Origin: Rostratula benghalensis
Taxonomy: Eukaryota > Chordata > Aves > Charadriiformes > Rostratulidae
Assembly: GCA_013399305.1 (NCBI GenBank)
Contig: VXAI01000118.1
Location: 741,676-805,675 of the forward strand
Direction: 5' to 3'
Length of the DNA: 64,000 bases
Positions 1-13,276 of this stretch are shown here, piece by piece. How positions within the stretch are numbered: position 1 is the first letter of the stretch; each line of letters begins with the position of its first letter. The position numbers were made by a program, and so were the translations under genes. The notes under the pieces were generated by a model, which saw only the letters and a program-made list of their open reading frames with translations, was not told the DNA's origin and made no database searches.

Positions 1-725
1 AGCCTTCCACATCCTAGGCTGCATCCCCAGCAGTGCGGCCAGCAGGATGAGGGAGGCGATTCTGCCCCTCTGCTCCGCTTTGGTGAGACCCCACATGGAA
101 CATCGTGTCCAGTTCTGGTGTCCTCAGCACAGGAAGGACATGGACCTGTTGGAATGGGTCCAGAGGAGGCCACAAAGATGTTCTGAGGGCTGCAGCTCCT
201 CTACTGTGAGGACAGGCTGGAGGTGTTCAGTCTGGAGAAGTCTCTAGGGAGACCTTAGAAACCCCTTCAAGTACCTGAAGGAGCCTACACAAGAGATGAG
301 GAGGGACTCTTGATCAGGGATTAGAGCAATAGGACGAGGGGGAGTGATTTTAAACTAAAAGAGGGGAGATTTAGAATATATATCAGGAAGAAATTCTCTT
401 GGAGCCCTTCAGTACTTAAATAGGGCTTGTAAGAAAGATGGGGATAAACTTTTTAGGATAGAGAAGGGGAGATAGGAGAAGGGGTAATGATTTTAAATTA
501 AAAAAGGGAAGAATTATACTAGATATAAAGGAGATATCTTTTTATAGTGAGTGTAGTGAAACACTGGCCCAGGTTGCCCAGAGAGGTGGTAGATATCCCG
601 TCCCTGGGAATATTCAAGGTCAGGTTGGACAGGGCTCTAAGCAACCTAATCTAGTTGAAGATGTTCTTGCCCATTGTATGAGTTTTTAAAAGTCTTTTCT
701 AACCCAAACTATTCCATGATTCTGT
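1..725 (+). mobile_element. CR1 LINE fragment(s), 5' end cut by the window edge
   Basis: The decayed reading frame at 47-247 resembles the CR1 ORF2 C-terminus (LCSALVRPHMEH..., then DLLEWVQRRPQRCSEG), and the 3' end near 725 carries the CCATGATTCTGTG-type tail. The internal block with GATTTTAAACT and GAGGGGAGATTTAGA appears near 345-375 and again, diverged, near 487-515. Two 3' copies are therefore probably joined here at about 411. No intact ORF remains. Confidence 0.85.
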
Positions 726-3700
726 GGTCTCTATTTCTTTACTGCCTTGAGAATGACTTGATTGTACCTTAGAAGAGGTGTCTGATTCTTTGCTTTGCTT
801 GGATGGACTGGAGCCGTGTAAGTGTTGAGAAACCTCTCAAAGGCTGAAACCGACCAGTTTGTAAGTGCAAACCAACCAGCAGTAGGTGCAGTACTGTGTA
901 ATGGCACCATCAGTGCAAAAGAGCAAGTTTTCACAGCCTCCTAAGACTTCTTCCTTTCTCCCAGTTGCTGGGCTTGCCTCCCATGTGCAGAAAAGATTTT
1001 TCAGCTGGTGGAAATTACTTATTCATGGTCCTAGTTTGAGCTGTCTGCAGGCTGCTGTATCTTGCCAACTGGTAACCAGGCATTAGAGCCAACTTAAGTA
1101 ATCATGGGTTGTAAGCAGCAGCTTTCAGCAGGTGAGTCAAAGGGAACAAAGGGTTCCCCTTGGAGGAGCTCTCTTGAGCTTTTCACAGCTACAAGCTGCT
1201 TTTTGAGGGCCTTTAAACACCTAACTCGCTCCAAAATGAAATACAGCCACCCAGAGCAGGTAATGTTGTCTCAGCAGCTATGCAACAACTGTTCTGGGAG
1301 CCTTTTTTTGTGCCTGTGTACCCAAGAGTCCAAAACAAATAATGCAACAGAGAGGTTTTTGTGTAGTTGATAATTTCCTTGCCATGGTTTCCCAGTTGCA
1401 ATCACTGCTTAGTTAGCTGGGATGCTGCCTCCTCTAAACTCTTGTGGAATGGTGCAGCCAAAAAACAAGCGATAGTAAAAGCTCCTGTGCTTGATTATAT
1501 GGCCAATAGGCTGATTTTAGTTTACATCCTGTCTTGGTCAAACTCTTTTGCAGATAGTGTTGGTCTTTTCTTTTTCCCTGTCTGTCAATCCCACCGTTTC
1601 TAGTCTGGTGCAAAATGCTGAAGTACAGATGTGCCATTTACTGAAATGGCAAACAAAACAAAGCACAGGGGAAGGACAGGCAAAAGGTTTGTTTTCAAGA
1701 CATACCTGTAATTCTGTAACAGAAAAATGAGAATACATGGGTTTGGTTGGAAGGAATAGCCCCTGAAATGACAAAGAGTATTTATGGTCCCATTGTCAGG
1801 AGGAAACGTGAGATACAGAATATTTCTCCGTTGCTCAGGCTGATAAAAAAAATTGCGTTTTGGTTTTCACAGTCTTTACATGACCAGTCTTCAGAAGGAA
1901 CTCAGCCAGTAACATCAGCATTTGCAGTATTTTGGAAACACTTTTAATATCGTGGAGTAAATGAGCAAGGCAGGAGTCCCACCGTTTATTTCAATGACAT
2001 CTCAAAGTTTTGGGAATGGGTCAGATTTTTTTTTTTTTTGCTTCATTTGAAACACTTTCAAATGGGCTGGGTTTTCATAAACAGTTATGCATTTCTTGCC
2101 TGAGGAGTCTTGTATACTCAGCCTGAGACATTTCTATTGATGCATTCACAGACCACTGACCACTTCTGAAAACTCTTTCCTTGGTGGAGCTTCTCCCTGC
2201 CCCTCTCTTTGGGATCTGGTTGTGCTGCTGTTGCAGACATGGAGTTTTGCCCTCAGTTTCAGTGGAATTTTTTTTTTCCATGGCTATCCCTCCTTTTTCA
2301 TTCAGCAGGCTCTGAAGTGTTCCTTCACTAATTGCCTATCAGAGTCCTCCAAAAAGGGTATTCTCTGACAATATAGTGCCTTTGCAATAGAAAACGTTGC
2401 CTTGGATTTTAGTAACTGTATTAATAAAGTAAGGGAGTGATGTTCCTTTGCTGATGCACTGTGACAGTTAGCCAAAGAGCTTGCTTTCAGAGGAGTGGCA
2501 TCCCATTTCCTCAGTTCTGGAGGATCCTTTGGGAACTGGGCTCATTCAGTTGTGGCAGATCCCGCAGAGTATTTTGTTCTGCCTGTGCCTTCTAATAACA
2601 ATAACACTCCTTGCATTAAACTGCCTGACCAGCTAGCTCCAAGTTTGCAGTTTCCATTGTGTTCTCCTGCTTTAGTTTAAAGCTGTTGAGTGAGAGTGCA
2701 GAAGACAAAACTAGGGGGAAAAGCAGCTGAGGAAAAACACTGGCAAAAAGGGGACATGCCCTAGAAATCAAAATGGGTATAAGTCCTCAAAAGCACCATC
2801 ATGAGAAAATACCAGCAAGAAATAGCTGCCTTCTCCCTACTGATGCATTATAATTTTGCTAAATGCAATGCAGTACGAAATGGATATAAGGTGCTTGTAC
2901 AACTGAGCTTTAGTTAGCTAAGGAAAAATTACCTCATGTCTGTAGTTCTACAACAGGCTGGAATTGCTAATACAGGTACTGGTAGTCATGTTTCTTTTGG
3001 ACCATTGAAAAGTTTCAACCATTTTTACATTGCATTCCAGAAAAAAAGTCTGTTAGATTTGCTCTTTCTTGAAGGACTAGTGATCAGAAGGTATTTGTCT
3101 TTTTTTTTTTTTTTTTCTTTTTCTTTTTTGTAATGTATAGGGAGTACGAAGTAAAAAGGAAAACAGCTCTTAAAATATCACAATTTTCTGTTTTTATTTT
3201 CTGGGAGAAGAAGAAAGAATGCATGTATTCCACTGCCTGGGGGTAACTTGGAGTTCTTCCTTATCTTCTGCTGCTGTTTTTTTGGCTGACTCTGTACATA
3301 CTGCATCCCTTCCAGTCACTGTTTTTCTGTGATGAATAGGTGCTCTTCAGTTGTGCAGATATAGTAGACCCTTTTGAGGCCTTTACGATTTGTGTTGTTA
3401 ATAGCATTTACCTTCTGGCATCTTAATCTTGGTGCTTGAAAATCTAGTATCTATTTCTTTTGGGCTCAGCTCTTCATCTACTACAGTTTCCTCCTGTGAA
3501 GAGCTCTACTGCACAATGACAATATAATTTCCAACCAAGTCACATAAACTGTACTTCCATGTGTGGTTTGTGGTTTTGCTGGCTTGCACGTTCCAATAAA
3601 GTCTTCTGTGATATTTTTAGATCTGCTCTAATTTCACTGATTTGGACAGTTGTATTTGCACCATTCTCTTCAACTCAAAGGTTAAGTTCAGTACTTCCTA

Positions 3701-6477
3701 GAAATCAAAATTTACGGTAGTTTATTTGCACCTATGCACAGCTGGAGCCACCTCAGATTCTATGAAGAAGGCAACGAAGAGCAGAAGGTTGGACACTGAG
3801 TGACAGATGTTGGGGTGGGCAAGGAGACCTGACCTGCTCAGTGGGGAAAATAAAGAAGGATATGAGGGGAGAGTGTGATTTCTTCTGTGTCTTGGAAAAT
3901 CATCTTCCTTTCCTCTTCGCACTTAGCAATCTGATTTCATGGGCTGATAACAAGATCCATTAGTCTGAAGGGCCGAAACCTTTGAGCCATTCACTAGATG
4001 TTTGGAATGATGAAAATGCCAAGGTGCACAGTGTGTAATAGCTTTGTTACTGTGGGAGGATTTAGGCAGAGTTTTAGGCACTAGAATGGAATTTTGCAAG
4101 CTTTTACTCTTCATTTCAAGAGGATAATGGAACAGCAATGCATATCCTTTTCCATGACTGGCTGTGGCTTTCTCCTTGGCCTTTACCATTTCATTATTAG
4201 TTTTTGTGTGCTTTTTCCTCTGCTAAGTCCTTTAAAATTGTTGTGCTTTTCAAGAAAAACAATCAGATCTTAAGAGGCATTTTTGGGGAGCTAGGGGGAA
4301 TCTGGAATTTGTTTAAAGAAAGGGGATCTGAAGAAGATAAAGCAAAGATACCAGCTATGCAGAACTAATTATGCATTCCAAATGAGAACTGAAGAGCTGT
4401 ACAACTCCATGAAATACAACACTCTACATTAGCTTTTTCACTGAGAATTCTTTTGAAGGACCAGAATCACATATACATGTATTATACATAAAACTCTGTA
4501 ATGCACAAGAGTATATTTAGATCTAACACTGCATGAGGAAGCCCATGGAACAAACACACAACGCAACATTCCCTGAGTGGGAATCAAAGCCTTTCAAAAC
4601 TAACCGTATGACCAGCAGATGCTTGAATTGCTAGTGGTAGACATATACCCTGAATGCATACATACAGTGCCTTGAATGTCTGTTTTCTTTCTGTCTTGGA
4701 TGCTTCTGTAATTCTGGGAACACCATGCCCAAAGATGTCACTGTGTCTACTGAGGTGAACCCAAGGAAAGAGAAAGAAGAGGGATGTGAGAGCTTTGGAA
4801 AAGTGTGATACACACCAGCTGGATCATCTGAGCCAACAGTGACAGCTTGAATGTGGAAACCCAAGCGCTGTGCCTCAGTGTCCTGGGGATCAGCCAGCCT
4901 TTTATTGAAGGGAAGGGGAGAGAGCAGCAACAGTAAATCTAAGTTAACAGTTCGGGCTGACAGAAAGCATTATTCCTGAGTCAAACAAGAAAGAAAAGGT
5001 TGAAAAACAGTTAGGTTAACCATTGTTGTTTATGCACTGTAGCTATTTCAAACCCAAGAGAAACTAAGGAGGTAGCGTTTCTTGTTAAAAGATGATGTAC
5101 AATGATTGGAAATTTCTATTAATAATGCAAATACTTATGTTAGGCAACCTGGTTCCTCAGAGTAAGTAATTTAATCCACTTGTTCAGGAAGTGCCATTGT
5201 TGGGGGTTTTTTCCAATAGGTTTAGGGTACAGAGGGTATTTGGATTAATGAGAGGCAGAGATGGTGGGAAAATAGTTCATTATCTTTAGCCTTTGGTAAG
5301 CCTGGGTAATTAGTGAAACATTTGCAAGAAGTATCTTTCATTTCAATGTAATTGCAAAATAATTGTCTCATCTGGGTATCATCTGTGTTGATTGATAACA
5401 CACAGGTAATGTATGAAACATCTGCTTCGGAAGTACCTGCAGTAGCGTAGTTCTAACTGAGCTGGTCGGCTGTAGGCCCCATGGCTGGCTATATTAAAAA
5501 TCCATACAAAACAGCACATATCAGCATTTGCTGATCATTTTAAAGGGGAGAAATGGGCCTCTCTGGGGCAATTTTGGGTGCCACCTGAGAATTCCTTGGG
5601 CTCATTCACATCAGAATCCTTAAGCCTCCTTCCCTGGAAAATGAGAAGCACATGAACAGGTTGTGGATTTTGATTTTGAGGATGAACTTTACAAGCTGTA
5701 AAAGAAATTACTTTTGAGGAAAGACAGGAGAACAAGAAAGGAAAAACCAGTGATCTCCATACTGAAGGAACAGGAATAGGCTCGAGACTGAGGATGTTCT
5801 CTTCCCAGTTCTGTCACTGGCTTCCTGTCTGATCTTTACTACCAGTATCTCTGGATTTCTATTTCCCATCTGTAACAAGGGAAATAGTAGTATTTCCTTT
5901 CCCCCTTCTGCTTTTTGTGTGTTTAGATAGCAAGTTCTCTTAGCAGGGGGCTCTTTCATGCTGCGTGCAGTAATAGACTTGGTTCTATGGGGCCTCACGG
6001 GACTCTTGCAATACGAATAGTAACAAAGAGGCAGGAAGATGTCCAAAAGTATGTTTTTGGCAAAGTGACCAGTAGTTTACTTCTTTCTTTCCGTTTTGGG
6101 GGGCAGGGAGGAAGTGGGGGCAAATTTCTTTGCCTTAGAAGACAGGGAAGTTAGTGCAGGCCTGAAATGTAGCTCTTAGCAGCTTGGCCCAGTTCAGTGT
6201 GATGCTCAGGAGGCTCTATGGCTTCTTCAGGGTAGCAATCCCCTGTTCTAGTGGTTACCATGAATGCATCACTGCTTGCCATGCTTGGCCCAAATCAGGT
6301 AGTTTTCCCATTGCAGGGAATAGGAAATAATCTACATTATTTTGTTAAAATTGAGTAGTACTTAAGAGTGTTAATGGGTTAAGCAGCCAGCAGTGCTGAT
6401 GGGCAAGTAAACAGGGCAAAGGAGGTGGATTTGGTTGGTGTTTGATCATGTCATTTGATGTGCATCTAGACATGTGC
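726..6477. other. Non-coding single-copy sequence
   Basis: No exon, RNA gene or recognisable transposon seen. AT-leaning sequence with homopolymer T runs at 2026-2039 and 3100-3116. Open frames here stay under 115 codons and lack family signatures. Probably upstream flank or 5' intron of TSPAN18. Confidence 0.6.
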
Positions 6478-7257
6478 GAACTTCATGAAGTTCGATGAGG
6501 CCAAATGCAGTGTCCAGCACCTGGATCACAACAATCCCAGGCACAAATACAGGTTGGGTGGAGAATGGATTGAGAGCAGCCCTGAGGAGAAGGACTTGGG
6601 GGCGTTGGTGGATGAAAGCTCAACATGAGCTGGCAGTATGCACTGGCAGCCCAGAAAGACAACAGCATTCTGGGCTGCACCTCCAGCAGACTGGCCAGCA
6701 GGGCGAGGGGTGGGGAGAGTCTGCCCCTCTGCTCTACTCTGGGGAGATCCCACCTGGAGTATTTTGTCCAGCTTTGGTATCCTCAGCACAGCAAGGACAT
6801 GGACCTCTTGGAATGGGTCCAGAGGAGGCCATGGAGATGCTCCGAAGGCTGGAGCCTCTCTGCTGTGAGGACAGGCTGAGAGGGTTGGGGTTGTTCAGCC
6901 TGGAGAAAAGAAGGCTCCAGAGAGACCTTAGAGCACCTTCCAGTCCTTAAAGGGGTTCCAGGAGACATGGGGAGGGACTCTGGATCAGGGAGAGGAGTCA
7001 TAGGTCGAGGGGGAACCATTTTAAACTGAAAGAGGGGAGATGTAGACTAGATATTAGGAAGAAATTCTTCGCTGTGAGGGTGGTGAGACACTGGCGCAGG
7101 TTTCCCAGAGAAGCTGTGGTTGCCCCATCCCTGGAGGTGTTCAAGGCCAGGCTGGATGGGGCTTTGAGTAACCTGGTCTGGTTGGAGGTGTCCCTGCCCA
7201 TGTCAGGGGGTAGGACTGGATGATCTTTAAGGTCCCTTCCAGCCCTAACCATTCTAT
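6478..7257 (+). mobile_element. CR1 LINE, 5'-truncated, about 780 bp
   Basis: It starts at GAACTTCATGAAGTTC, a recognisable internal CR1 position, and continues through the ORF2 C-terminal region ([15 protein letters not shown]..., then DLLEWVQRRPW...) to the 3' end CTAACCATTCTATG at about 7256. The longest remaining frame (6495-6950, 151 codons) is the remnant of ORF2 and is not a host gene. Stops and frame breaks show it is inactive. Confidence 0.92.
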
Positions 7258-10200
7258 GTGCTGGCTGTTCACATTCATCACAGCACGCTGAATAAATCTC
7301 TCTCTCTCACAGACACATGCACGCACACACTTAGATATCTAAACACAGGTTTTGGAGATACGTGTAGATCAACCTGGGGCATTGAATGTGCAACCTACAG
7401 TCCCCCATGGGCATAATTTCTGTGGGAAAAAGTTATTCTGCTAAATAGGTATGCACCTTTTGTTTTTAGGCATCACGGAGATGCTGTTTTCAGGAGAGCA
7501 CTCTGGTTTGCCTGGAGTCTGGTCTGTAACTGGAGCTGCATCTGCCACTCCTGGGAGTGCCAAGCCTCGCATCTGATCTGGAATGCCAATGAGCCTGTAT
7601 AAAGCTGTTAATGTCTGTGTGAGGTTTTTTAGTCCTCATTACCAACCTGATAGAAAGATAATTCCTCAGCTGCTGTTCCAACCTGTGGGATTTTACCCAC
7701 TTAATTAATTTTCTTTCTTGTTAAAGAAGATCTCTTTTTATGCATAAGAAGCTGAGCTTGACTTGCTTTTGAGGGCCTCTTCTCATGTCTTTATCAAAGG
7801 TTCAGAGGCCCCAGAAGTTGGAGGGTGAAGCCCTGGAGCAGCGTGCCAGCAGAGGCTGTGCTTGGAAGCCTTGCCTTGTCTCCCTTTCAGCCCCTACAAA
7901 TCTGTGGGATTGTGTGGTTCTGTGCTGAGGGCAAGCTCCTGGAGGGGAGCCAAGCTCACACAGCGGAGGAGACCCCGCTTCCCTTTCCCACTCCCCACCT
8001 TTTGCCACCACTCAGCAGTAAAAGGGAAGGTTGTGACGGGACTGAAGGATAAAGAATTGCCTGAATGCCTGCTGAGAGTTAAAAATGCCAGCCTACACCA
8101 CCACCACCCCCCCCCCAACCTTTCAGCATGTCAGCAAGCTGTCTGTGTAAATAAATACACATATCAAACAATAAGCAGATGCCTTTTTAACATGCACTAT
8201 TTCAGGCTGAGATATGCCTTTCTGGTATAGCTCATCGTAGCATCTGTCAGGCTAATGCCAGCTCCACAGCCCCTTTCAGTTGTATTTAATGCACAAAGAT
8301 TTGTGTTGTGCTAGATGTAAAATATAATGAGGAATTGGCTTGTTTTACATATGTTTTGGTGTTACTTGTGATGTATAATATGTTAAATGGGAACACTGTT
8401 TTCCTCCCCATTTGCTGTGTCAGGATATAGAGCAAACTCTTGTTCCTTAAGCTTGATTAAGTGGCTTTATACAAGCAAGTGTCTGATTGTTGAAGTATAC
8501 AAGGAGGAAAGCAAAAGTAATTTGCAAAGTATACCACCATGGGGGCCCCAAAGCAAACAAACACTGAAGTGGGGAGGAAGCTGTGACGAGGGCTGGATTT
8601 AAAATAAAAAATAAAGGAAAAAAAAAAAAAAAAAAGCTTAATTCCAGCAGAGTTTCTCATGTCCCTTAAATCAAACTGAACTCAGGAGCCACTGAGTCTG
8701 AAGCCCTAAGGGTGTATCTCAGCACAGTGGTTGTGGAAGGGGAACCCGTGAGCTGCTGGCTTAGGTCAGATCTTCTCCAATCCATGGTCTGATCTCCAGA
8801 GCTAGCAGTGATGAGAGACAATTTAAGACTTGGGCAACGACCAGGAGAAATTCCATACTAAGGTTTTCTTTATTTTTGTTTTCATATTGAAAATATGTTG
8901 AGCTCAGGTGACCTAGCTTGGTCTTCTGGCACTACTGGTACTGCCGTCCCTCTCTACCAACCTTGGAGAAGGTTCCTGGGTTTTATTGTCCTTATTAATG
9001 GTTCACACATGCTACTGCTTTTGATCTAGACAGATATAAAGCAATCACATTTTAAAAAAAAATCAGACTGTTTATGCAGGCCACAAGCCTTGAAGACAAC
9101 TTTCTGTCAGGCTTTTCTGAGCTCTGTTGAGAGAAGGGAGAATATTCCCACTGCTTGAGACACTCTGAATTGGATTAGACATAAAAAAAGCAGGGAGGAG
9201 GGAGAGGCACAGTCCTCCACCGGAGAGGAGGATTTAGATGACCTGAGATATCTTCTGTTTCTTAATGTTCCTTGAATAGAGATAATTGAAATCTCTCATC
9301 TGAGCAAGTACGCACAGAAGACAAAATACAATATTAGTGACCCTAAATATATTAGAGCTCTGTGCTTCTGATCACAGCGGTACCTCAGCTAGAATAGTAA
9401 TGAGGAATGAATGGGTTTTGCCTATGTGGACAACACTATTCTTCCATAATGGAAAGGGAAAATTGGTACTAAAAATGCCATTGAATCAAATTTTTGATGT
9501 GTCTCAATACACCTGCCACTTCCCATCTTGTGGTTTCAGGGTGCTTTACAAATCTGAATAAATGAATTTATTTTTTTTCCTCCTGTCTCCAAAGGCTGGG
9601 AGTTACTATACTATCCAATACCGCATGTCTGAAAGGACTAGGACTGTGTTCAACAGGAAAGGTTTCTACTGGGCAGCAGACACTTTGTCCTTTGCAGAAG
9701 TATATGGACATGGGCATTTTCTATATGCGAGCATTCACACCCCTGAAATATTTTAAAGCAACCAGGATGTGATGAGTGATTTGAAATGCCAAGTTGTGCA
9801 GGGAAGGGAACAGGCTTGTGAATAAACATGCACAGGAGGAGGAAACTGAGCTGAAGGTGTGCAAGTCCACCAGAGGCATGGGCAAGGAGGACATCTGTCT
9901 GGGTACCTGCTTGGTGGTCCTCTGCTCTGCTCACTAGACCATGCTGCTCCTCTAGGGCCCGTAAGATGAACAAACAGGGTGCAGAGGGCTCCTCAGGGGG
10001 TGTTTCAGGCTGGACACAGTGTGCAGTACTCCTGTGTCTCACCAAGCCCTCTCCCTTTTCCTGGGAAAGGTGAGAAATTGCGCTTCTGTGGAGGGGAGCA
10101 TAGGGTTAATAGCCACCTGCATGGCCAAAAATTCCTTCCATGTGCTCTGGTGTGACATTAGCACCTCCCAGCTGGCTTGTTAGTGGCTTTGTAATCTACT

Positions 10201-11814
10201 GGATCAATAAATTAATGGTAGTTTAGCTCAGTATGGCTGTCTTCTCTGGGGAGTATGACAGAGAAGGGGAGCGTGAGATGTCCAGCTGCAGCCCTGTCTT
10301 GGTGTCTTACTGCTGGATGGAGCTGCTGTGAAAGGACCTTCTCTCCTGGATTGTCACCTTGGCCCTGGAGGAGTTACTGAGTGCTGTGATGTAGGCAAGG
10401 CACTGATGCTCCCCAGTGCTGCATGTGGACAATTGGCTTTGGGACGCTGGAGGGGCTGAGCAGGGTTTTGGTTTCAAAGAAGAGTAAAGCAGCAAGGTAG
10501 ACCGGGAAGAAGTAATGCTGTGAAATGGATTTGTGTGGCGCCAGCTTCATATCTGAATTGGAGCTGTCAGGGAGAATGAGATCCAGACTCAGTGCTGCTC
10601 TCCAGAGAGAAGCTGTTACAGAGCAATTGCTCCACCTCTCTGCCCCAGGTCTGGCTGACTTCTCCTGACAAGATCTGGCATAGTCCCTCCTTCTTTCCCA
10701 CCAGTCTTACCTGCCTTTCTCCAGGCTCTAATTTACCTCCTTTTGCTTGTTGCTCTGATTTGCCTCCTTGTTTGCTTTCCCTACCTGAGCATCTCCCACT
10801 GAACCCTTCTTCTCCTGGCTCTCTGACAGTATCTTCATCCCACCCTTACCTGCCTCTTGGCTCCATCACTTTGCCCTCTTTCATCTTCAGCCTTTTCTGG
10901 CTCCTTCCATTCAGCGCAGGGTAACATCTACCTGGTAAGTGCAGATGCATGGGCCTATTTGTTTCATACACTATATATGTGCATGTCTTAAGCATTTCAT
11001 TACCTTTGGTGTTTCACACGCTACTCTGTGCTCTGCTCTGGGACTTGCTTTTGGGGGACCCACAGCATCCCATGACCTAAATGTGAAGTGAGCAAAACAA
11101 GGTACAGTCTCCTCAGGCCAGTATAGAGAAGTCTGTCTCATGTATTTGTCACTGCTCTTTGTGACAGGTTGTCCACCCTGGATCCCATTGCTGGGGACCT
11201 GAAGAAAGGACCGACTGATGCATGTTGAGTACAACCTGACTTCCTGAGGAAAACGAGTATTTCTCTGAAGGCCTATCCCGTCAAAACAGGGCACAGGTAA
11301 GGCCAACAGCCCTCCTGCTGCTGGAGTCTGGCCTCACTGCAGAGAACTGAGCAGAGGACTTTTTTTGCCATTCCTTTGGCTCAAGAGGGACATTGGCTCC
11401 ACTGCCTGCCTCATCTCTAAGGGGTGAAGCTTTACATTGTGTTTACAGCATGAGGAACGTTTTTCAGCAAAAATGCACTTTCAGAGAATCAAGACTGCTC
11501 ATATAGATGAGATAAATATAGGCTAAAGGTGTGGGAGGAGTATGCTGAAAAAAGAAAAGGTGTTACATCTAAGGTATTAATAGAGCAATACTTTGACTTC
11601 TTGTTCTACAATAATGCTATATTGAAAATTACCTTTATTGAAACAGAAAGCTTTTTAAGGAAGAAAGAAGTGGGGGGGGAGGAGAGCGTTAAGTAAGAAA
11701 TTAATTAAATAATTCAATTGTCAACTGGTCAAGAGATTTCAGGACATCCAAAAGTGAAAAAAACCCAAACCCAAACAAACAGAAAAGCCCTGCAGTTCTG
11801 ATTGCAATGACTCA
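7258..11814. other. Non-coding single-copy sequence with a pyrimidine-rich patch
   Basis: It contains a short CT/CA simple repeat near 7296-7331, C10 at 8107-8116 and A18 at 8618-8635. From 10670 to 10920 the + strand is strongly pyrimidine-rich, which by itself explains the 110-codon frame at 10592-10924. No exon is recognised. Confidence 0.6.
8618..8635. repeat. A18 tract
   Basis: Eighteen A after AAAATAAAAAATAAAGG. The upstream sequence shows no recognisable processed transcript, so I do not call a retropseudogene. Confidence 0.8.
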
Positions 11815-11990
11815 TAGAAACCAGAACTAGAAGAGATTGAGGCCCTTTAGTCCAAACCCTTAATCCCCTACTAGTATGTAACATCATTCCCAGCAGCCTC
11901 TACCAGCCCTGTTTTAAATGATGGGATTTTCCCCTTGTCCCCTTGGGATGCTATTCCACAGTCTAATAGAATTAATCTGCTTACTTCTTT
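11815..11990 (-). mobile_element. Ancient CR1-like fragment
   Basis: On the minus strand this is the 3' part of an old amniote CR1. Marker phrases on the + strand are ACTCATAGAAACCAGAACTA, TTTTAAATGATGGG and GGATGCTATTCCACAGTC. It is far more diverged than the other copies in the window and resembles CR1 families common in turtles and crocodilians. Boundaries are approximate. Confidence 0.6.
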
Positions 11991-12529
11991 TGCGATCCCT
12001 GACCACTGCAGATGCAATTAGTAGTAGGCGATGGAAGGATTCTGTTTTCTGTGCTGTATTATGAAGGCTTAGGGCTGTGTTGTGTTAAAGCAGACATGGG
12101 TTGCAAGCAGGTATGCGTGAGTGTGGCTTATCAGTCCCTACTCATTACAGGCCTATAAATGTCTCTGAACCAGAGTTCTGAGACTCGCAGGAGCTTTTCT
12201 ACAACAGTAATTCAGGATCTGATAAGGCACAGACTAATGTATTTGAATGCCTGTGAGAAAGATAGCGTGATTGGAAACTGAAGTGAAATGCAAAGTCATA
12301 TGCTACTTGTGCTAGAGACTCTCTGAGGCAATTTACTTCTCTGTTTCTGGAGCATTCTCTGACCTCATTTTTTGACTTCTCTCTCAGACAAGTTGGTAGG
12401 GACTGTATGAAATAGCTTTTTGCTGTGTGTGGTGCTGCTGCAGGTACTACTACCCCTTTCCATCTGTGAATTTCATGCCTGTCTTAGATGAAAGTTGTGA
12501 GCTTCTGCTGATGTAATGAAGCCTGTCTT

Positions 12530-12912
12530 CTGCTATGAAGACAAGCTGAGAGAGTGTTCAGCCTGGAGAAAAGAAGGCTCCAGAGAGACCTTAGAGCCCC
12601 TTCCAGTACTAAAAGGGCTCCAAGAGAGATGGGGAAGGACTCTTGATCAGGAAGTGGAGTGGTAGGACGAGGGGGCATGGTTTTAAACTGCGGGGAGATT
12701 TAGATGAGATATTAGGAAGAAATTCTTTGCTGTGAGGGTAGTGAGGTACTGGCTCAGGTTTCCCAGAGAAGCTGTGGCTGCTCCCTGGAGGTGTTCAAGG
12801 CGAGGCTGGATGGGGCTTTGAACAACCTGGTCTAGTGGGAGGTATTCCTTCCCATGGCAGGGGGGTTGGAACTGGATATCTTTAAGGTCCCTTCAGACCC
12901 AAACAATCCTAT
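12530..12912 (+). mobile_element. CR1 LINE 3' fragment
   Basis: About 380 bp match the 3' third of the CR1 copy at 6478-7257: GTTCAGCCTGGAGAAAAGAA, GACTCTTGATCAGG, TATTAGGAAGAAATTC, then GGTGTTCAAGG and the tail ACCCAAACAATCCTATAG. It is 5'-truncated and has no open frame of note. It abuts a second CR1 in the opposite orientation. Confidence 0.9.
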
Positions 12913-12917
12913 AGAAT

Positions 12918-13276
12918 CCTTAGAATCATTCAAGTTGGAAAAGATCCTTGGGATCATCGAGTCCAACCATCAACACCACTCTACAAAGTCCTCCCCTACA
13001 CCATGTCCTCCAACACCACATCTGAACGACTCTTCAATACATTTGGGGATGGTCACTCAACCTCTCTCTGGGTAGCCTGTTCCAGTGTCTGACCATTCTT
13101 TCTGTGAAGATTTTTTTCCTAATGTCCAGTCTAAACCTACCCTGTTGCAGCTTGAAGCCATTTCCTCTTGTTCTGTCGCTAATCACCTGTGAGAAGAGAC
13201 CAGCACCGACCTCTTTACAATGTCCTTTCAAGTAATTGTAGAGAGACACTTCACCTGTTTTGCTCTTCAAGGTTGG
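12918..13276 (-). mobile_element. CR1 LINE 3' fragment, opposite orientation
   Basis: The + strand begins with the reverse complement of a CR1 tail (AGAATCATTCAAGTTGGAAA, then GATCATCGAGTCCAACCATC) and continues through GGTAGCCTGTTCCAGTGTCT and CCTCTTGTTCTGTCGC. The minus-strand frame at 13034-13303 includes [18 protein letters not shown], a CR1 ORF2 C-terminal remnant. It belongs to a different CR1 subfamily from its neighbour. Confidence 0.9.

Noticed and set aside
6479..6494. Perfect 16-bp palindrome GAACTTCATGAAGTTC
   Set aside because: This is ordinary CR1 internal sequence, not an independent regulatory site.
6495..6950. 151-codon + strand frame
   Set aside because: It is a decayed piece of CR1 ORF2, as the surrounding CR1 sequence and 3' tail show.
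10592..10924. 110-codon Ser/Pro/Leu-rich frame
   Set aside because: Its composition comes from a pyrimidine-rich patch; no domain or signal supports translation.
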